Positions 44,329 to 55,619 of a DNA stretch of 64,000 bases are shown in pieces. The notes under the pieces are model-generated. The model made no database searches and was not told the origin of the DNA. It worked only from the letters and a program-made list of their open reading frames with translations. Numbering within the stretch: the stretch's first letter is position 1; the number at the start of each line of letters is the position of its first letter. The DNA is from Amorphophallus konjac (Eukaryota; Streptophyta; Magnoliopsida; Alismatales; Araceae): contig CM040121.1 of the NCBI GenBank assembly GCA_022559845.1, positions 344,756,243 through 344,820,242 on the forward strand. The letters run 5' to 3'. The translations under genes were made by a program, and so were the position numbers.

Positions 44329-45300
44329 ATGTGGTCTAACAACCTTGAGGGAACTGGTGATATGGCAACTAAAGGTCATATGGCCGAAGGTCATTCCGTA
44401 AATAGACCTCCCTTTTTCACTCGGACAAATTATCCTTACTGGAAAAACCGCATGCAGGTCTTCATTAGAGCCCAGGATCATGAAGTCTGGCGAGTGATAA
44501 GCAAGGGACCATTTGAGCTGCCTCCGGACGAAGATACATGGACAAAAGAATAGATCAAGCAATCAACGCTGAACTGGGGTGCCAAGCACATCATGCAGTG
44601 CTCCCTTCATCTAACAGAGTACTCAAGGGTGTCAACTTACGCTACTGCAAAGGAAATGTGGGACCGCCTTGAGGTAATATATGAAGGGACACAATAGGTA
44701 TGTGTAACCAAAGCGAACATGTTAGTGTCTGAATATGAAAAGTTTATAATGAAATCTGATGAGTCCATTTCGGACATGTATGCTAGGCTAACCTTGCTCA
44801 CTAATGGCTTGACTGAGTTGGGTAAGACCTATTCTGAGCAGGAGATAGTAAGGAAGATTCTGAGATCACTAACTCTTATTTGGCATACAAAGGCCACAGT
44901 GGTTGAAGAATCAAAAGACTTAACTACCATCAAGGTAGAAGAACTCATAGGGTCCCTGATGACCTATGAGATGAATATGAAGAACAAAGAGGTTGAGGTA
45001 AGTGAAAAGAAGCCTCTAGCTCTTAAAGCTGGACCAAGCACTAAGGATTTATCTGAAGAAGAAGAGCCTTCAAGTAGCAACACTGAAGAGGATGAAGTTG
45101 CTCTATTGACAAGAAAGTTCAAAAGATTTTTAAGAAAGGAAGGTACATGCTTCATTAAGAAGAAGCCCCAGGTAAAAAGAGGTTTCAGGCCAAGACTTGA
45201 AAATGTTAAAAAGTCTGAAAAACTTGTCTGCTACTCTTGCAGGAAACCAGGACACATCAAGTCTGAGTGTCTAGAAGGAGCAAAAAAAACTATGCCTAAG
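44329..45300 (+). pseudogene. Ty1/copia gag, N-terminal part (interrupted by a LINE)
   Basis: Motifs in order: PFFTRTNYPYWKNRMQVFI (copia Gag N-terminal region), WDRLEVIYEGT, then SEYEKFIMKSDESISDMYARL, EIVRKILRSL and a knuckle CYSCRKPGHIKSEC (45229-45270). Stops at 44551-44553 and near 44696 are TAG where relatives have Gln. The frame runs to the LINE insertion at 45300 and resumes at 51261. The long, charged C-terminal extension is typical of Sirevirus Gag, which is reported to bind dynein-light-chain-8-like proteins. Confidence 0.88.
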
Positions 45301-45437
45301 TTTGAGATAGAATTCTAGTTGACAAACACTCGAGGGAGACACTCTCTCTACATTTTTTCTAGTGTGAGAAGCTCTCGTCCGATTCGTTCCCGCCTGTTTT
45401 CCCCTTTCTTCCTGGTGAGCTCCCCTCCTTGCCGGCC

Positions 45438-46798
45438 ATGGCAGGCTTGGTTGGGGAGGTCAGGATTCCTTTGGAAAAGAATGAAAGTAGCGGCTCAGGA
45501 TCTACAGTAGCTGGAAATGCAATTGCTGCTACTCGGAAGACTTTTGCTCAAATGCTCATGGAAGATAGCACTTGGCCGCGCCTTCCACTTCAGGTGAAGT
45601 CTCCAGCGTTCACGGATCAGGGAGAGCCCGCTGTATTTTTCTCACAAGAAGATATCCAGGTTTCCTGTAAGCCATTTTCAAATGCGATTATTGCTAAATG
45701 CTCATATGGTCGCCATCTATTTCTGAAATTAAGACCTGCCTCTCGCTACGGCTCCAGTTGAAAACTGAGTTCATCATCAGCAGATTGAATGCAAGCCACA
45801 TTCTGATTCGGTTGGGTTGTGAAGCGGATTTCCTTAGAGTGCTTCTTCAAAAAAATCTCTATATCAAGGGCTTTTTATTCAGATTTTTTAGATGGACACA
45901 TGACTTCGATTTTGAAGCAGATCCTCCTACTGTTCCAGTGTGGATCGGGTTCCCCTCTCTCCCTGTCAATTTCTATCATGAAGAAATGCTTCGATCGATA
46001 GCAGGTAACCTTGGTCTGGTGTTACGAATTCATGATGCTACAGCTGCTATGTCTAATACCTCTGAGGCTCTAGTTTGTGTTGAAATTAATCTTGAGGCAC
46101 AGAGGCAAACTCATATATGGATTGGGAAAGGGAATGGTGGTTTCTGGCAATCAATCAATTATCATAGAGTGCCGAAATTGTGCTCATTCTGTCATAAAAC
46201 CGGACACCAAGAAGGGGACTGCAAGAAGAAACAGAGGAAACAACAGTTGGGCCACACCGTTTCCGGAGGTCTCCTGAATCCACCTTTTAATTCTAGACAG
46301 GTTTTTCGGCCCCGACAAGTTGATCCTCCAACTGTTCGACAAAATGTTACTACGGAGAATAAATTTGAAATTTTACATCAGGTTGAGGAGCCCTCTGAAC
46401 CAATATCTTCTGGTAATAATGTTGATATTGGCTTATCCCATGATCAGGTGCAGGAGACTGGGGAGATCTCAGATTCAATTTTATTGGAATCTTCACTTAA
46501 GGAGTCAACCTCCCTGTTTAATTTGGAACAAGGATCTAATGGCCTTCAGGCAATGGATGCCAATGCATTGCCTGTTAGTGAAGGGGATGTAGTTCCCTCT
46601 CCCTTGAATAATTCAGCTAGAGAAGATACAAATGTGGAATACCAACAAATGACATTTTCTGACCCAAAGGCATCAAATGCAGTTGGTGAAATGGAGGATC
46701 TCGGTACTATGGTTGAGACTGTACTACATCCAGTGGCTGACAGAGCACGGCTTGATAATGAGATTCTGCAAATCAAATTGGTTAGAAAGGGAAATTAG
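45438..46798 (+). pseudogene. LINE ORF1 (DUF4283-like, CCHC knuckle), one frameshift
   Basis: The start MAGLVGEVRIPLEK lies in the first frame; a shift near 45700-45715 moves the frame to the one open to 46798. The middle has the DUF4283-type fold seen in plant L1 ORF1 (LGCEADFLRVLLQKNLYIKG, VPVWIGFPSLPVNFY, EMLRSIAGNLG) and a knuckle CSFCHKTGHQEGDC (46181-46222). The tail is long, acidic and low in structure. The protein binds LINE RNA in the transposition complex. Without the frameshift it would be about 450 residues. Confidence 0.87.
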
Positions 46799-46866
46799 TT
46801 TGTCAACAAGCCACCTGATGCTGGGGTCATAACTAGATCTAGAGCCAGATCTATGGAGGAAATCAT

Positions 46867-49800
46867 TTGGGATCCCCAATGATTCAACCTATATTGTTTT
46901 GGAACATTCGGGGGGTTGGGAACTCTGGTTCCCGTAGAATCTTAAAACAGATCGTGATGACTAATAAGGTCAGTCTGGTGGCTATCTCTGAACCTATGAT
47001 TTCTTTTAATAGAGCCTCTCAATTGGGAAGATATCTCAATCTCAGGGGCTGTGCTGGCAATAATTCAGATGACTCCAAGATTTGGGTCTTCTGGCATGAT
47101 AGTATTAATTTGGAAGTAATTGTTTCCTCCTCTCAGTATATTACTCTGGGTCATAAAATTGATAATTCTTTCTGTACATATTATACTTTTGTATATGCTT
47201 CCTGCAATCCTCGAATAAGACATGAACTCTTCACGGAGCTTGCTAGTTTTGGTGCCTCGGTGTCGGTTCCATGGTTGGTGGGGGGAGACTTTAATTGTAT
47301 TGCAAAATCATCTGAGAAGGTGGGAGGAGACTCCCCAGCCCCTGCATCTATGCTGGATTTTAACTCCTTTTTCTGTTCTACTGGTTTGATTGATGCTGGA
47401 TTCCAAGGTCCATGTATGACTTGGACTAATAATAGAACTGGTGCTGCTAATATCCGGGCCAGGCTTGATAGAATTTTTGTAAATAGCATCTACCTTGCTA
47501 TGGCTTCTCATCTAATTGTCAAGCATTTATCTAGAGGTCCTTCTGATCATGCCCCTCTTTTGGTTTCTTTGGACAACTTGCCAACTTGTCCTAGACGGTT
47601 TGTTTTCCAAAAAATGTGGTGCACTCATGACTCCTTTAAGCAGTTGGTTTCTACTATATGGCAGCAGACCCAGGTCAACCACCCAAATGCTATGGATAGG
47701 TTATTCTATAAGCTGAAGGCAGTCAAGGAAGCTCTTAGAAAATGGAACAAAGAAGTTTTTGGGGATATCTCCTTGAACAAAAGACAAGCTGAAGCTGAGG
47801 TTGTATACAAATAAAACCTATATGATACAGATCCTTCCCCCATTAATAAAGAGGGTCTATCTGCTGCTAATGCCAGACTCCGACAAGCTTTGTTCAGAGA
47901 GGAACTTTTTTGGAATCAAAAATCAAGGATGGACTGGATATAGAGTGGTGACAGGAACACTTCCTTCTACCATGCTATTGCTCAATGTAACAGAAGGAGG
48001 AATTTTATAACTAGACTCAAGGTCGGGAACCCTGCTAATTGGTGCAGTGAGCAAGCTGTTCTGCAGAATCATGCAGTAGCATATTTTCAACAAATTCTTT
48101 CATCAGAAGAGCATATGATAGATCATTCCTTATTGAACTGCATTCCTCAGATTATAACTGAGGCTCAAAACAAATGTCTTTGTGCTCAGCCAGATGTTAG
48201 TGAAATCCGCAATGCAGTCTGGACTCTTAAAGGCTCTAGCTCTCCTGGCCCGGATGGCTTTACTGATGATTTCTTTACCTCTGTTTGGGATATTGTAGGA
48301 GAGGATGTGTCAGCAGCGGTATGTGCATTCTTTCAAGGATACCCCCTTCCAAGGGGAATTTCCTCCTCCATTATTACTTTAATTCCCAAGGTCCATGAAC
48401 CCAAATCTTTTAATGATTTCAGACCTATCATTTTATGCAATTTTGTATACAAAATTATTACTCGGATTATTTCTGAAAGGCTGGTTCCTTTACTGCAAAA
48501 TCTTATTTCTTTGGAGCAAGGAGCTTTTGTGAAAGGAAGATACATTCTGGACAACATTGCTTTAGCCCGACAACTTATGGTGGATCTTAACAGGAAAGTG
48601 AGAGGCTTTTCATAATGTGATTTTTAAATTGGATATGGCTAAGGCCTATGATAGAATGGAGTGGGATTTCATTATAGCTATTCTGAAAAGAATGGGCTTT
48701 AACTCTAGATTCACTTCTTATATTGGCATGATCCTCTATAATAGTTGGTTCTCTGTCAATTTCAATGGCATGGTAACTGGGTATTTCAAGTCTAGCAGAG
48801 GCATAAGACAAGGAGATCCACTTGCCCCTTTCCTATTCATTATAGCCTCAGAAGTTTTAAGTAGAGGTCTCTTTGCCTTATTTCAATCAGGCCAGCTTAA
48901 AGGTTATAAAGGGCCGAGGCACTGTAAGCAGATCACTCACTTACTCTATGCAGATGACACCTTGGTTTTTCTAAATGCTAGCAGGCGTAATATTGAAGCT
49001 TTCAACCATTTTATTACCTGTTACGAAAACAGTTCAGGGCAAAAAGTCAACCCCACAAAAAGTAGTTTTATCTTATCTTCCAAGGCTCTGGATTCTCTTA
49101 GACAGTCCATTCGATCTCTTACTGGATTTAAATGGCAGTCTGATGGATTGAATTATTTGGGTGTTCCTGTCAAGAATGGCAGGTATCTGTGCTCTGATTT
49201 TCAATTTCTAATTGACAAGGTACAACTCAGGCTGGAAGGATGGCAGTCTAAGTTGTTATCAGCAGCAGGAAGGGTTGTGCTTATTGATTCTGTTTTACAC
49301 AGTATTCCAGTCTACTTAGCTTCAGCTTGTTTTATACCCAGGAAGGTAATACATATCATTGAAAGCCTGAGTGCTAATTTTTTCTTGCAAGGTAAGCAAA
49401 ACACTACTCGGAGACACTGGGTAGCTTGGTCTACTATACAGAAGCCTAGGTTGGAGGGTGGTTTGGGCATCAAGGATTTGACAGCAGTTCAAATTTCCTT
49501 GGCTGTTAAAATACTGTGGAACATTGTACATGGGTCTTCTCTTTGGTCTGTTTATGCCTGATGTAGATTCATTTTGCTAGCTGCTCGAAGCCTTTTCCTG
49601 CTGGCATGCCTATGTCAGTTTTCAGGCAAGCCAGGGATATCATTCTACAACATAGCAGATGTTTCATTGGTAGTGGGGATGGTACTGACTTTCTGAGGGA
49701 TAATTGGACTGGGAATGGGCCTTTGTATTGTGTATACCCAGACAGTAGTACAAATGAGGGTACAGGTCACCCCTTTGTTTCAGTAAGAGAGGTCCTGTTG

Positions 49801-51012
49801 GACCCTGAACATGCTGCCAGGAATTTCAATGGGTTTTCTCAACTCCCCCAAGTTCAGTTGACTAATGAATGTGATACATGTGTATGGACTAGAACTGTTA
49901 AAGGTGATTTCACTGTTAAATCAGTATACAATATGATTAGGCCTAAAGGTGTAAGGAGGCCTGCCTGGGCCAAGCTATGGCACTCTGCCATTCCTCCGAG
50001 AGCTGCCTTATTTACCTGGAAGCTTCTCCATCGAGCAGTCCCGGTTGACAGAAGGGTTATGGATTGTGGTTTTAATATGGTATCCAGGTGTAATTGCTGC
50101 TCTCTTCCTAGCCAGGAGGATCTTAATCATGTTTTTATCACTGGTGAGCTTGCTACGGATTTGTGGAGATGGTTGTATCCTCTGATTAATAACAGAGTAT
50201 GGGTTAGTGATCAAATTACAATCTGGCTATGGAATCTTATTTCTGGTACAAATATGCAATCAACTTTTAGCCTTGTTGGGTTCCTTGCAACTATTCTGAT
50301 GATATGGGAATTATGGAAATCCAGATGTGCTGCTAGATATGAAGATGTGCCTGTCCACTGTGCTGCTATTAAAAAGAAAATTTTATGTTCTATTACTTTG
50401 ACTCTTGACAGAATAATATTTCATAGGCCTATGTCCTCATATCATACCAGAACTATAGCTGCTCTTAATCTAACTCCTCGGATAGTTGTCCAAAGGCCAG
50501 TTTCTATTCCATGTAAATTTGCTGTGCAAGGTTATACTTTACATTTTGATGGAGCTTCGAAAGGAAACCCCGGCAGGAGTGGGGGAGGTGGCTGTATAAG
50601 AGACTCAACAGGAAGCTTATTTCTTGCTTTTGCCTTCAACTATGGTATTGGGAATAGCCTTGTGGCTGAGACTAGAGCACTACATGATGGTCTAGCAGCT
50701 GCAAAGCAATGTGGAATTAATCTAGCAGCTATTTTTTCAGACTGTGCGGTTCTTGTGGAGGCAGCTAGGAAGGGTATTCCCCCTAGCTGGATGACACACC
50801 CTTGGTGGAAGAGGATAATGTTGCTGCTGCAGGAGATTGGCTGCCCGATCCAGCATATATACAGGGAGGGGAATCAAGTTGCTGACTCATTAGCATCCTA
50901 CGCATGTAATGCTTCCAGCAATTCGGTTTTTATTCGTGATAGAGATCTTCCGTGGCTGGTTAGGGGTACCTTCAGGATTGACAAGGCAAGACTGCCAGCT
51001 TTTCGCTTCTAG
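46867..51012 (+). pseudogene. LINE ORF2: endonuclease, reverse transcriptase, zf-RVT and RNase H
   Basis: An apurinic-like endonuclease comes first (46867-47560; FWNIRGVGNSG, VGGDFNCI, GPSDHAPLL). A stop at 47812 and a TAG at 47941 follow in frame. RT then runs from about 48190 (SSSPGPDGFTDDFF, ISSSIITLIPKV), shifts frame near 48610, and goes on with FKLDMAKAYDRMEW, RGIRQGDPLAPFLFI and the active site YADD (48947-48958). A second shift near 49570 leads to the zf-RVT domain (WAKLWHSAIPPRAALFTWKL, CNCCSL) and a type-I RNase H (FDGASKGNPGRSG, ETRALHDGL, SDCAVLVEA, REGNQVADSLA). Order and length (about 1380 codons) are normal for plant L1 with an added RNase H. Four lesions make it inactive. Confidence 0.93.
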
Positions 51013-51260
51013 GTTCTCCTGGCTATATTTTGTTAAGCTATTTTTGTGCTTTTGCCTTTTGATACATAAGGGCCTATGTGATGGCTCCTTTTTTGATATT
51101 CTTAGGGGTGAATACCCCAAGGACCATGTAATTTTCGCAACAAAAAATAATAAAAGCTAGGGCCCTGGAGTTGCCTGGGGGAGTGGGAACACTCTCCCTT
51201 TCTGAGGGGGGGGTGCACTCGATCAGGTCTAACTCCAGATAGGCCAGTTTTTTGTTAAAA

Positions 51261-52553
51261 AAAAAAAACTATGCCTAAGTGGAAGAGCAAGAAGAAGAAG
51301 GCCATGGTGTGCACTTGGAGTGATGAAGAAGAGGAAGAGACTGAAGATAACTCCTCTGAAGAGGAAAAAGATGATCTCTGTCTAAAGGCCAAAGGAGACA
51401 ATGACAGCGGGGTGAGCTCTCCCTTTGAGCACTTCTCTACTGATGATTGGGAAGAAGCTTACTTGGAATTGATGAATAAGTATTAAGTGTACAGAAAAGA
51501 AACAAAACCTTAAAGAAGAAGGTTGACTCATGTAGCCAAGATAAAACTCTCAATGAAAAGATAATATCTCTAGAAATTGAAATTGAGGATCTAAGAAAAA
51601 TGAATGAAAATCTTGAAGAAGGAAGAAAAGAGATGAAAGATTTGGAGGATAAAAATGAAAGACTGAGAGATGAAATTGATGAACTGAAGCTAAAGATGCA
51701 AAGCTATGTGAAGGAAAACAATCTGTGCAATGAAAAATCAGAAGCCTTCAAACAAGTCAATTCACAACTGCCGAAAGAAAATGAAAAACTTCTGAAGGAC
51801 CTAACAGATAAATAAACTGCTCTTGAAAAATTTGTTGATGGAAGTGAAAACTTGAATGCCCTGCTAGGAACTAAAATAAACCTCAACAGAGAAGGGCTAG
51901 GGTATGAGCCAACCAAGAAGAAAACTTTTGGGTTAAAAACTACCACCTTTGTTTCATATTCCGAAGCATCAACGTCCAAAACAATACACCATGAAAATGT
52001 TAAAAACAAAGGAAAAGAAAAAGTAGGAGAATCAATCAACAAAACTTCTCAACAACCCAAAAAGGTTAACCAACAATCCCAAATAGGCCGACACCCATCC
52101 AAGCATCAGCCTGCACATTTCAATAGAAGAAATAGTTACAATGGTGGAACAGGTCGGGACAATCCACGAAACAGGTCGACACCCACATGGTCAAACGTCC
52201 AACAATACCCCATGTTTGCACCAACAGGTCGACACTTTCAGTACAGGAGGCCGACACATCCTTCATTCAGAAACAACCATAGATGGATAGAACGTGAGAT
52301 AGATCGAGACTTTACCTTCTATAGGTCGACACCTCCATGGGTTAGGAGCAGCTATGTTTCCTATGGTCATAGGTTCACTCAACCTCATCAACCTAGGAAC
52401 TATAACACCTCCTATTCCTCTAGACCAACCAACTGGAACAGATGGTCTAACAAAGAATCCTTTTCCACCATTCCCCAAAACCATAAAGTCCAAAAGACTA
52501 AGGAGAAGAAAAACCAAAACTCCCAGCAAAGCAAAAATCCTAAGAAAGTCTAG
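51261..52553 (+). pseudogene. Sirevirus S2 gag, C-terminal part
   Basis: After the LINE, gag resumes with a Lys/Glu-rich segment (MPKWKSKKKKAMVCTWSDEE). A stop at 51484-51486 and a shift before 51600 follow, then a strong coiled coil (51600-51815, LRDEIDELKLKMQSYVKENN). After a TAA that probably was CAA comes LNALLGTKINLNREGLGYEP, a motif usual in SIRE Gag, and a long Asn/Arg/Ser/Thr-rich tail. Three gtcgacac words (52175, 52228, 52325) in the tail encode RSTP-type residues. The frame ends at a TAG (52551-52553) where relatives have Trp. Confidence 0.85.
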
Positions 52554-53191
52554 ATTTCAAAATCTGTGCTATCCTGCTTTACCGAAATGAAGAAATTATT
52601 GGGACCCAGTTGTCCTTGGGTTCCAAACATTTTCACTTAATTCCTTGTGCAGGAGTGTCTTGCAGCCGTGCACAACCGCTAGTATCTTGACAATGGCTGC
52701 TCAAGACACATGACTGGAGATAGAACCAAATTCTGTCTCCTGGTTGAAAAGGAAGCTGGACATGTCACATTTGGAGGAAACAACAAAGGAAAGATCATCG
52801 GTACAGGTAAAGTTGGTAAGAACCCCTCCAACTCAATTGATAATGTATTACTTGTTGATGGTCTGGAGTACAATTTATAGAGCATAAGTCAACTATGTGA
52901 TAAAGGTCACATTGTAGTCTTTGACTCTAATGAATGTAGGATCTTGCAACCTAATTCAAAAGAAACCAAGTTTTTTGGTAAAAGAGTCAATAACGTGTAC
53001 ATGATTGACTTAGATGACCCTGCTCCAATCAATCTTTGTCTTGCTGCATCCAAATCTGAATTAGCATGTTTGTGGCATCGCAGACTAGGTCATGTTAGCT
53101 ACAATACTCTTCATAAATTGGTGAAGCATTCAATTGTAAAAGGTTTGCCTGAAATAAAATTCAAACTGAACACTAAGGTTTCTGATGCATG
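52554..53191 (+). pseudogene. S2 protease and pre-integrase/zinc-binding region
   Basis: Same frame as the preceding gag part. A TAG (probably once TGG) precedes YLDNGCSRHMTGD. This is the copia aspartic protease site, where the usual Asp-Ser-Gly triad reads Asp-Asn-Gly. Then come HVTFGGNNKGKIIGTG, a stop after LEYNL, ISQLCDKGHIVVFD, and the pre-integrase domain with NNVYMIDLDD and LWHRRLGHVSYNTLHKLV. It is interrupted at 53191 by the LTR insertion. Confidence 0.88.
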
Positions 53192-55619
53192 TGATGTGGC
53201 ACAGCCCTAGGGTGATAAGGGATAACTTGTTGAACCTAAGACCTAGACTTGCAAGCATACAAAGTTGAAGTCGGACTCACGCTAGCGGCTCACTCGCACG
53301 GTGCACACGATCTCCCGATGGTGACCGGGGGATGATGGCGAAGGTCCGAGGTGGGACCCAATCGATTATGAAGACCTAGCGAGCTTAGGCTGACCCCTGA
53401 CAGCCTGGGGTTCCCAACTCTGTGGGCGGCTGGCACGCCGGGGTGTGGGTTGGGAGGCACTCACGCACGGTCCGCGGTGGGCACACTTAAGGTGGTGTGC
53501 GAGTCCGGGCTCTCGTCTCACCGACCGACGGCAAGTAAAGACTATACTAAATAAGAAAGATTGCAACCAAACAAGGGGGTATCAGATGCTCGCCTGACCT
53601 ATGTGAAAACACCGATCCTGATCAGAGATGAGGGCACGCCGGGAAGCGTGGGCATACGCCCGCACGCTACGGTGATGGCGCTTGACCTGAAAATAAGTGG
53701 GTTACAACACTACTCCTCTCGTAGGTGGGGAGATCTCGGGGTGGGGGTTAGGAGATTTACAACCAAATACTACCTCCACGTAGGGATGGGCTATAAGCCG
53801 GCCAGGCGGGGAGGGGAAGTAAAGCTAGAAATCATCGTGCCGAGTTCCGCAGATGCTGCCAGCTTTTGGGACCACCAGACAGACAGTCGAAGATGTCACC
53901 GCCACGGTCGCCACCAAACTTCAAATGGGTTGAAACTAGTGCCTAAAGTCTTGTACTTTACCCAGGAGGACGCCTGAATTTTCTTAAATTCCCATGACGA
54001 TGTTGCTGGTCGGAGTAGGACCTGGACTAGGGCCAGACTGCTCTGGTTCTGGCTGCTCCAGCACCACTATAGTAGGAAGACAAGGTCACCCTGGGGGCTG
54101 CTGGGCTCTGATTCAGGCGTGGCTAGAGTCGTTGGATCCGTTGTCGAGTCCTCTTCGAAACGGGACCCACGGGGATGCCAGAGAAAGTCGGAGTAGATTG
54201 GGAGAGCCCGAACAGTGGACATGGGTCGGTTCAGCCCCAGAGGGGACAGAACTGTGCACCCTAGGGAGGAAATTAAGAACTCACTTGTCCGGGGTCCAAT
54301 CGGGAAGCCGATTCTTGGTACTGAAAGGCAACTTGTCGTAGAAGATCTCGGCTAAGCCCCGGCTCTAAATCCTCAGATGGCCGGCTGTGGGAGCTTCTGC
54401 AAGCAGCTTCAAGTTGGCAGTCTGGAGGAAGACGCGCAGTCGGGGGAGATCGGCTCCACCGGGCAGCCATGAGCTCAGAACGAGACAAGACCACCTCTGT
54501 TGCGAAGAAGACAGGGAGACGCTTCCAACGGTATCTCTTGGGATTTCAGAAACACCGAGATGACGTCGTGGCTGGAGCTGCAAGTGACTGGTTCTCTGTT
54601 GGTCCACAGCTGCGAACAAGCCTCCGGTGTATCTCCAAGAGGACAAGAGAAGGGGGTGAAGGGATGATGCCAAATGGTGAAGGGGGTGGAGGGGGGACTA
54701 GAGGGGGATGTGTGGAGGGTGTGGAGGGGCTAGAGTTGCTGGAAAGGGGGCTGGGCTAGGTGTGCACTTGAGAGGGGGGGAATGGGGGGAATTGGTGGGT
54801 TCTATCTTGGGGTGTGGGGGATGATATTCAAATTTGAATTGGAGATAGGGAGGGGATTTAATTGGTGTCTAGGGAAGGGTGAGGATGCCTTGGGAAGAGG
54901 GAGGGTTCTCTTGGGAAGTGGGAAGGGGTCTTGGGGAGTGGGAATAGAGGGAGATACAAATTCAAATTTTGAGTTGGGGATGGGGTGGGGAGTTAGTGGG
55001 TGCCTAGGGAAGGGTGGAGGAGACCTTGGGAAGAGAGAAGGGTGCTTAGGGAAGGGTGGAGAAGACCTTGGGAAGAGGGAAAGTGTCTTGGGAAGTGAGA
55101 GTGGAGGGAGAATCGAATTTAAATTTGTCTTGGGAAGTGGGAGTGGAGGGAGATTCGAATTTGAATTCGTCTTGGGAGAGGGGAGTAGAGAGAGAGAGAG
55201 AGAGGAGAGAGAGAGGGAGAGAGAGAGAGGAGAGAGAGAGAGGAGAGTCACACTCCAACTAGAGGGGAGGGTGGATTCACTCAAAATGGACTTCAATTTC
55301 TCAAGCATCAAGTGTTCTAATGGGAGGGGGTTAGGTCCTATTTATAGGCACCCAACTCTTTACATGACCGAAATGCCCTTAGCATTTACACAAAAGACCA
55401 AAGCTATCCTAAACAACCAACATGGGCCCAAACTTGGATAAACAAGCCCAATTAATACAAAAGAAGGGAAATTGGACTCATGACCACATGACTCAATAAA
55501 GAAAATACATAAATAAGACTTCAAAGAAATGAAGATAACATGCGATCATTATAGCCGGACATTCTCAAAGTGATGCAGGCGATCCGAGCCAAAGAGAGAG
55601 CTGTGAGATGCCCTCATCA
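53192..55619. mobile_element. Probable solo LTR inserted in the S2 integrase (TSD gcatg)
   Basis: 2428 bp, starting tgatgtggcacagcc and ending gccctcatca, flanked on both sides by gcatg (53187-53191 and 55620-55624). There is no primer site, no internal ORF and no second LTR, so it is read as a solo LTR. The outer ends resemble the Gag-chromodomain elements (minus strand starts tgatgagggcatc, cf. tgatggggacatc at 33535), so a minus orientation and the same broad group are likely but unproven. It contains purine-rich minisatellite blocks (54800-55180) and a (ga)n run. The 219- and 169-codon frames inside come from the low-complexity part. Confidence 0.8.
54800..55250. repeat. Purine-rich minisatellite and (GA)n run in the solo LTR
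   Basis: Segments containing ctagggaagggtgga/ttgggaagagg recur with a 135-bp step (ctaggga at 54869 and 55004). A shorter cttgggaagtgggagtggag unit repeats at about 55087-55175. A (ga)n-rich run fills about 55186-55250. The strand asymmetry is extreme: almost no C on +. Confidence 0.85.

Larger units (their letters stand above)
45301..51260 (+). mobile_element. Full-length plant L1-type LINE inserted in Sirevirus gag
   Basis: 5.96 kb, ending in a 12-base A run and flanked by a 19-bp target duplication (45282-45300 and 51261-51279, ending actatgcctaag). It has a short 5' leader, ORF1 (nucleic-acid-binding), ORF2 (endonuclease, RT, zinc finger, RNase H) and a 0.25 kb 3' UTR. Both ORFs are broken by a few lesions. 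The long, perfect duplication indicates a fairly young target-primed insertion. Confidence 0.93.

Noticed and set aside
54782..55441. 219-codon Gly/Glu/Arg frame and its 169-codon Pro/Ser antisense partner
   Set aside because: Both are translations of the purine-rich minisatellite in the solo LTR.
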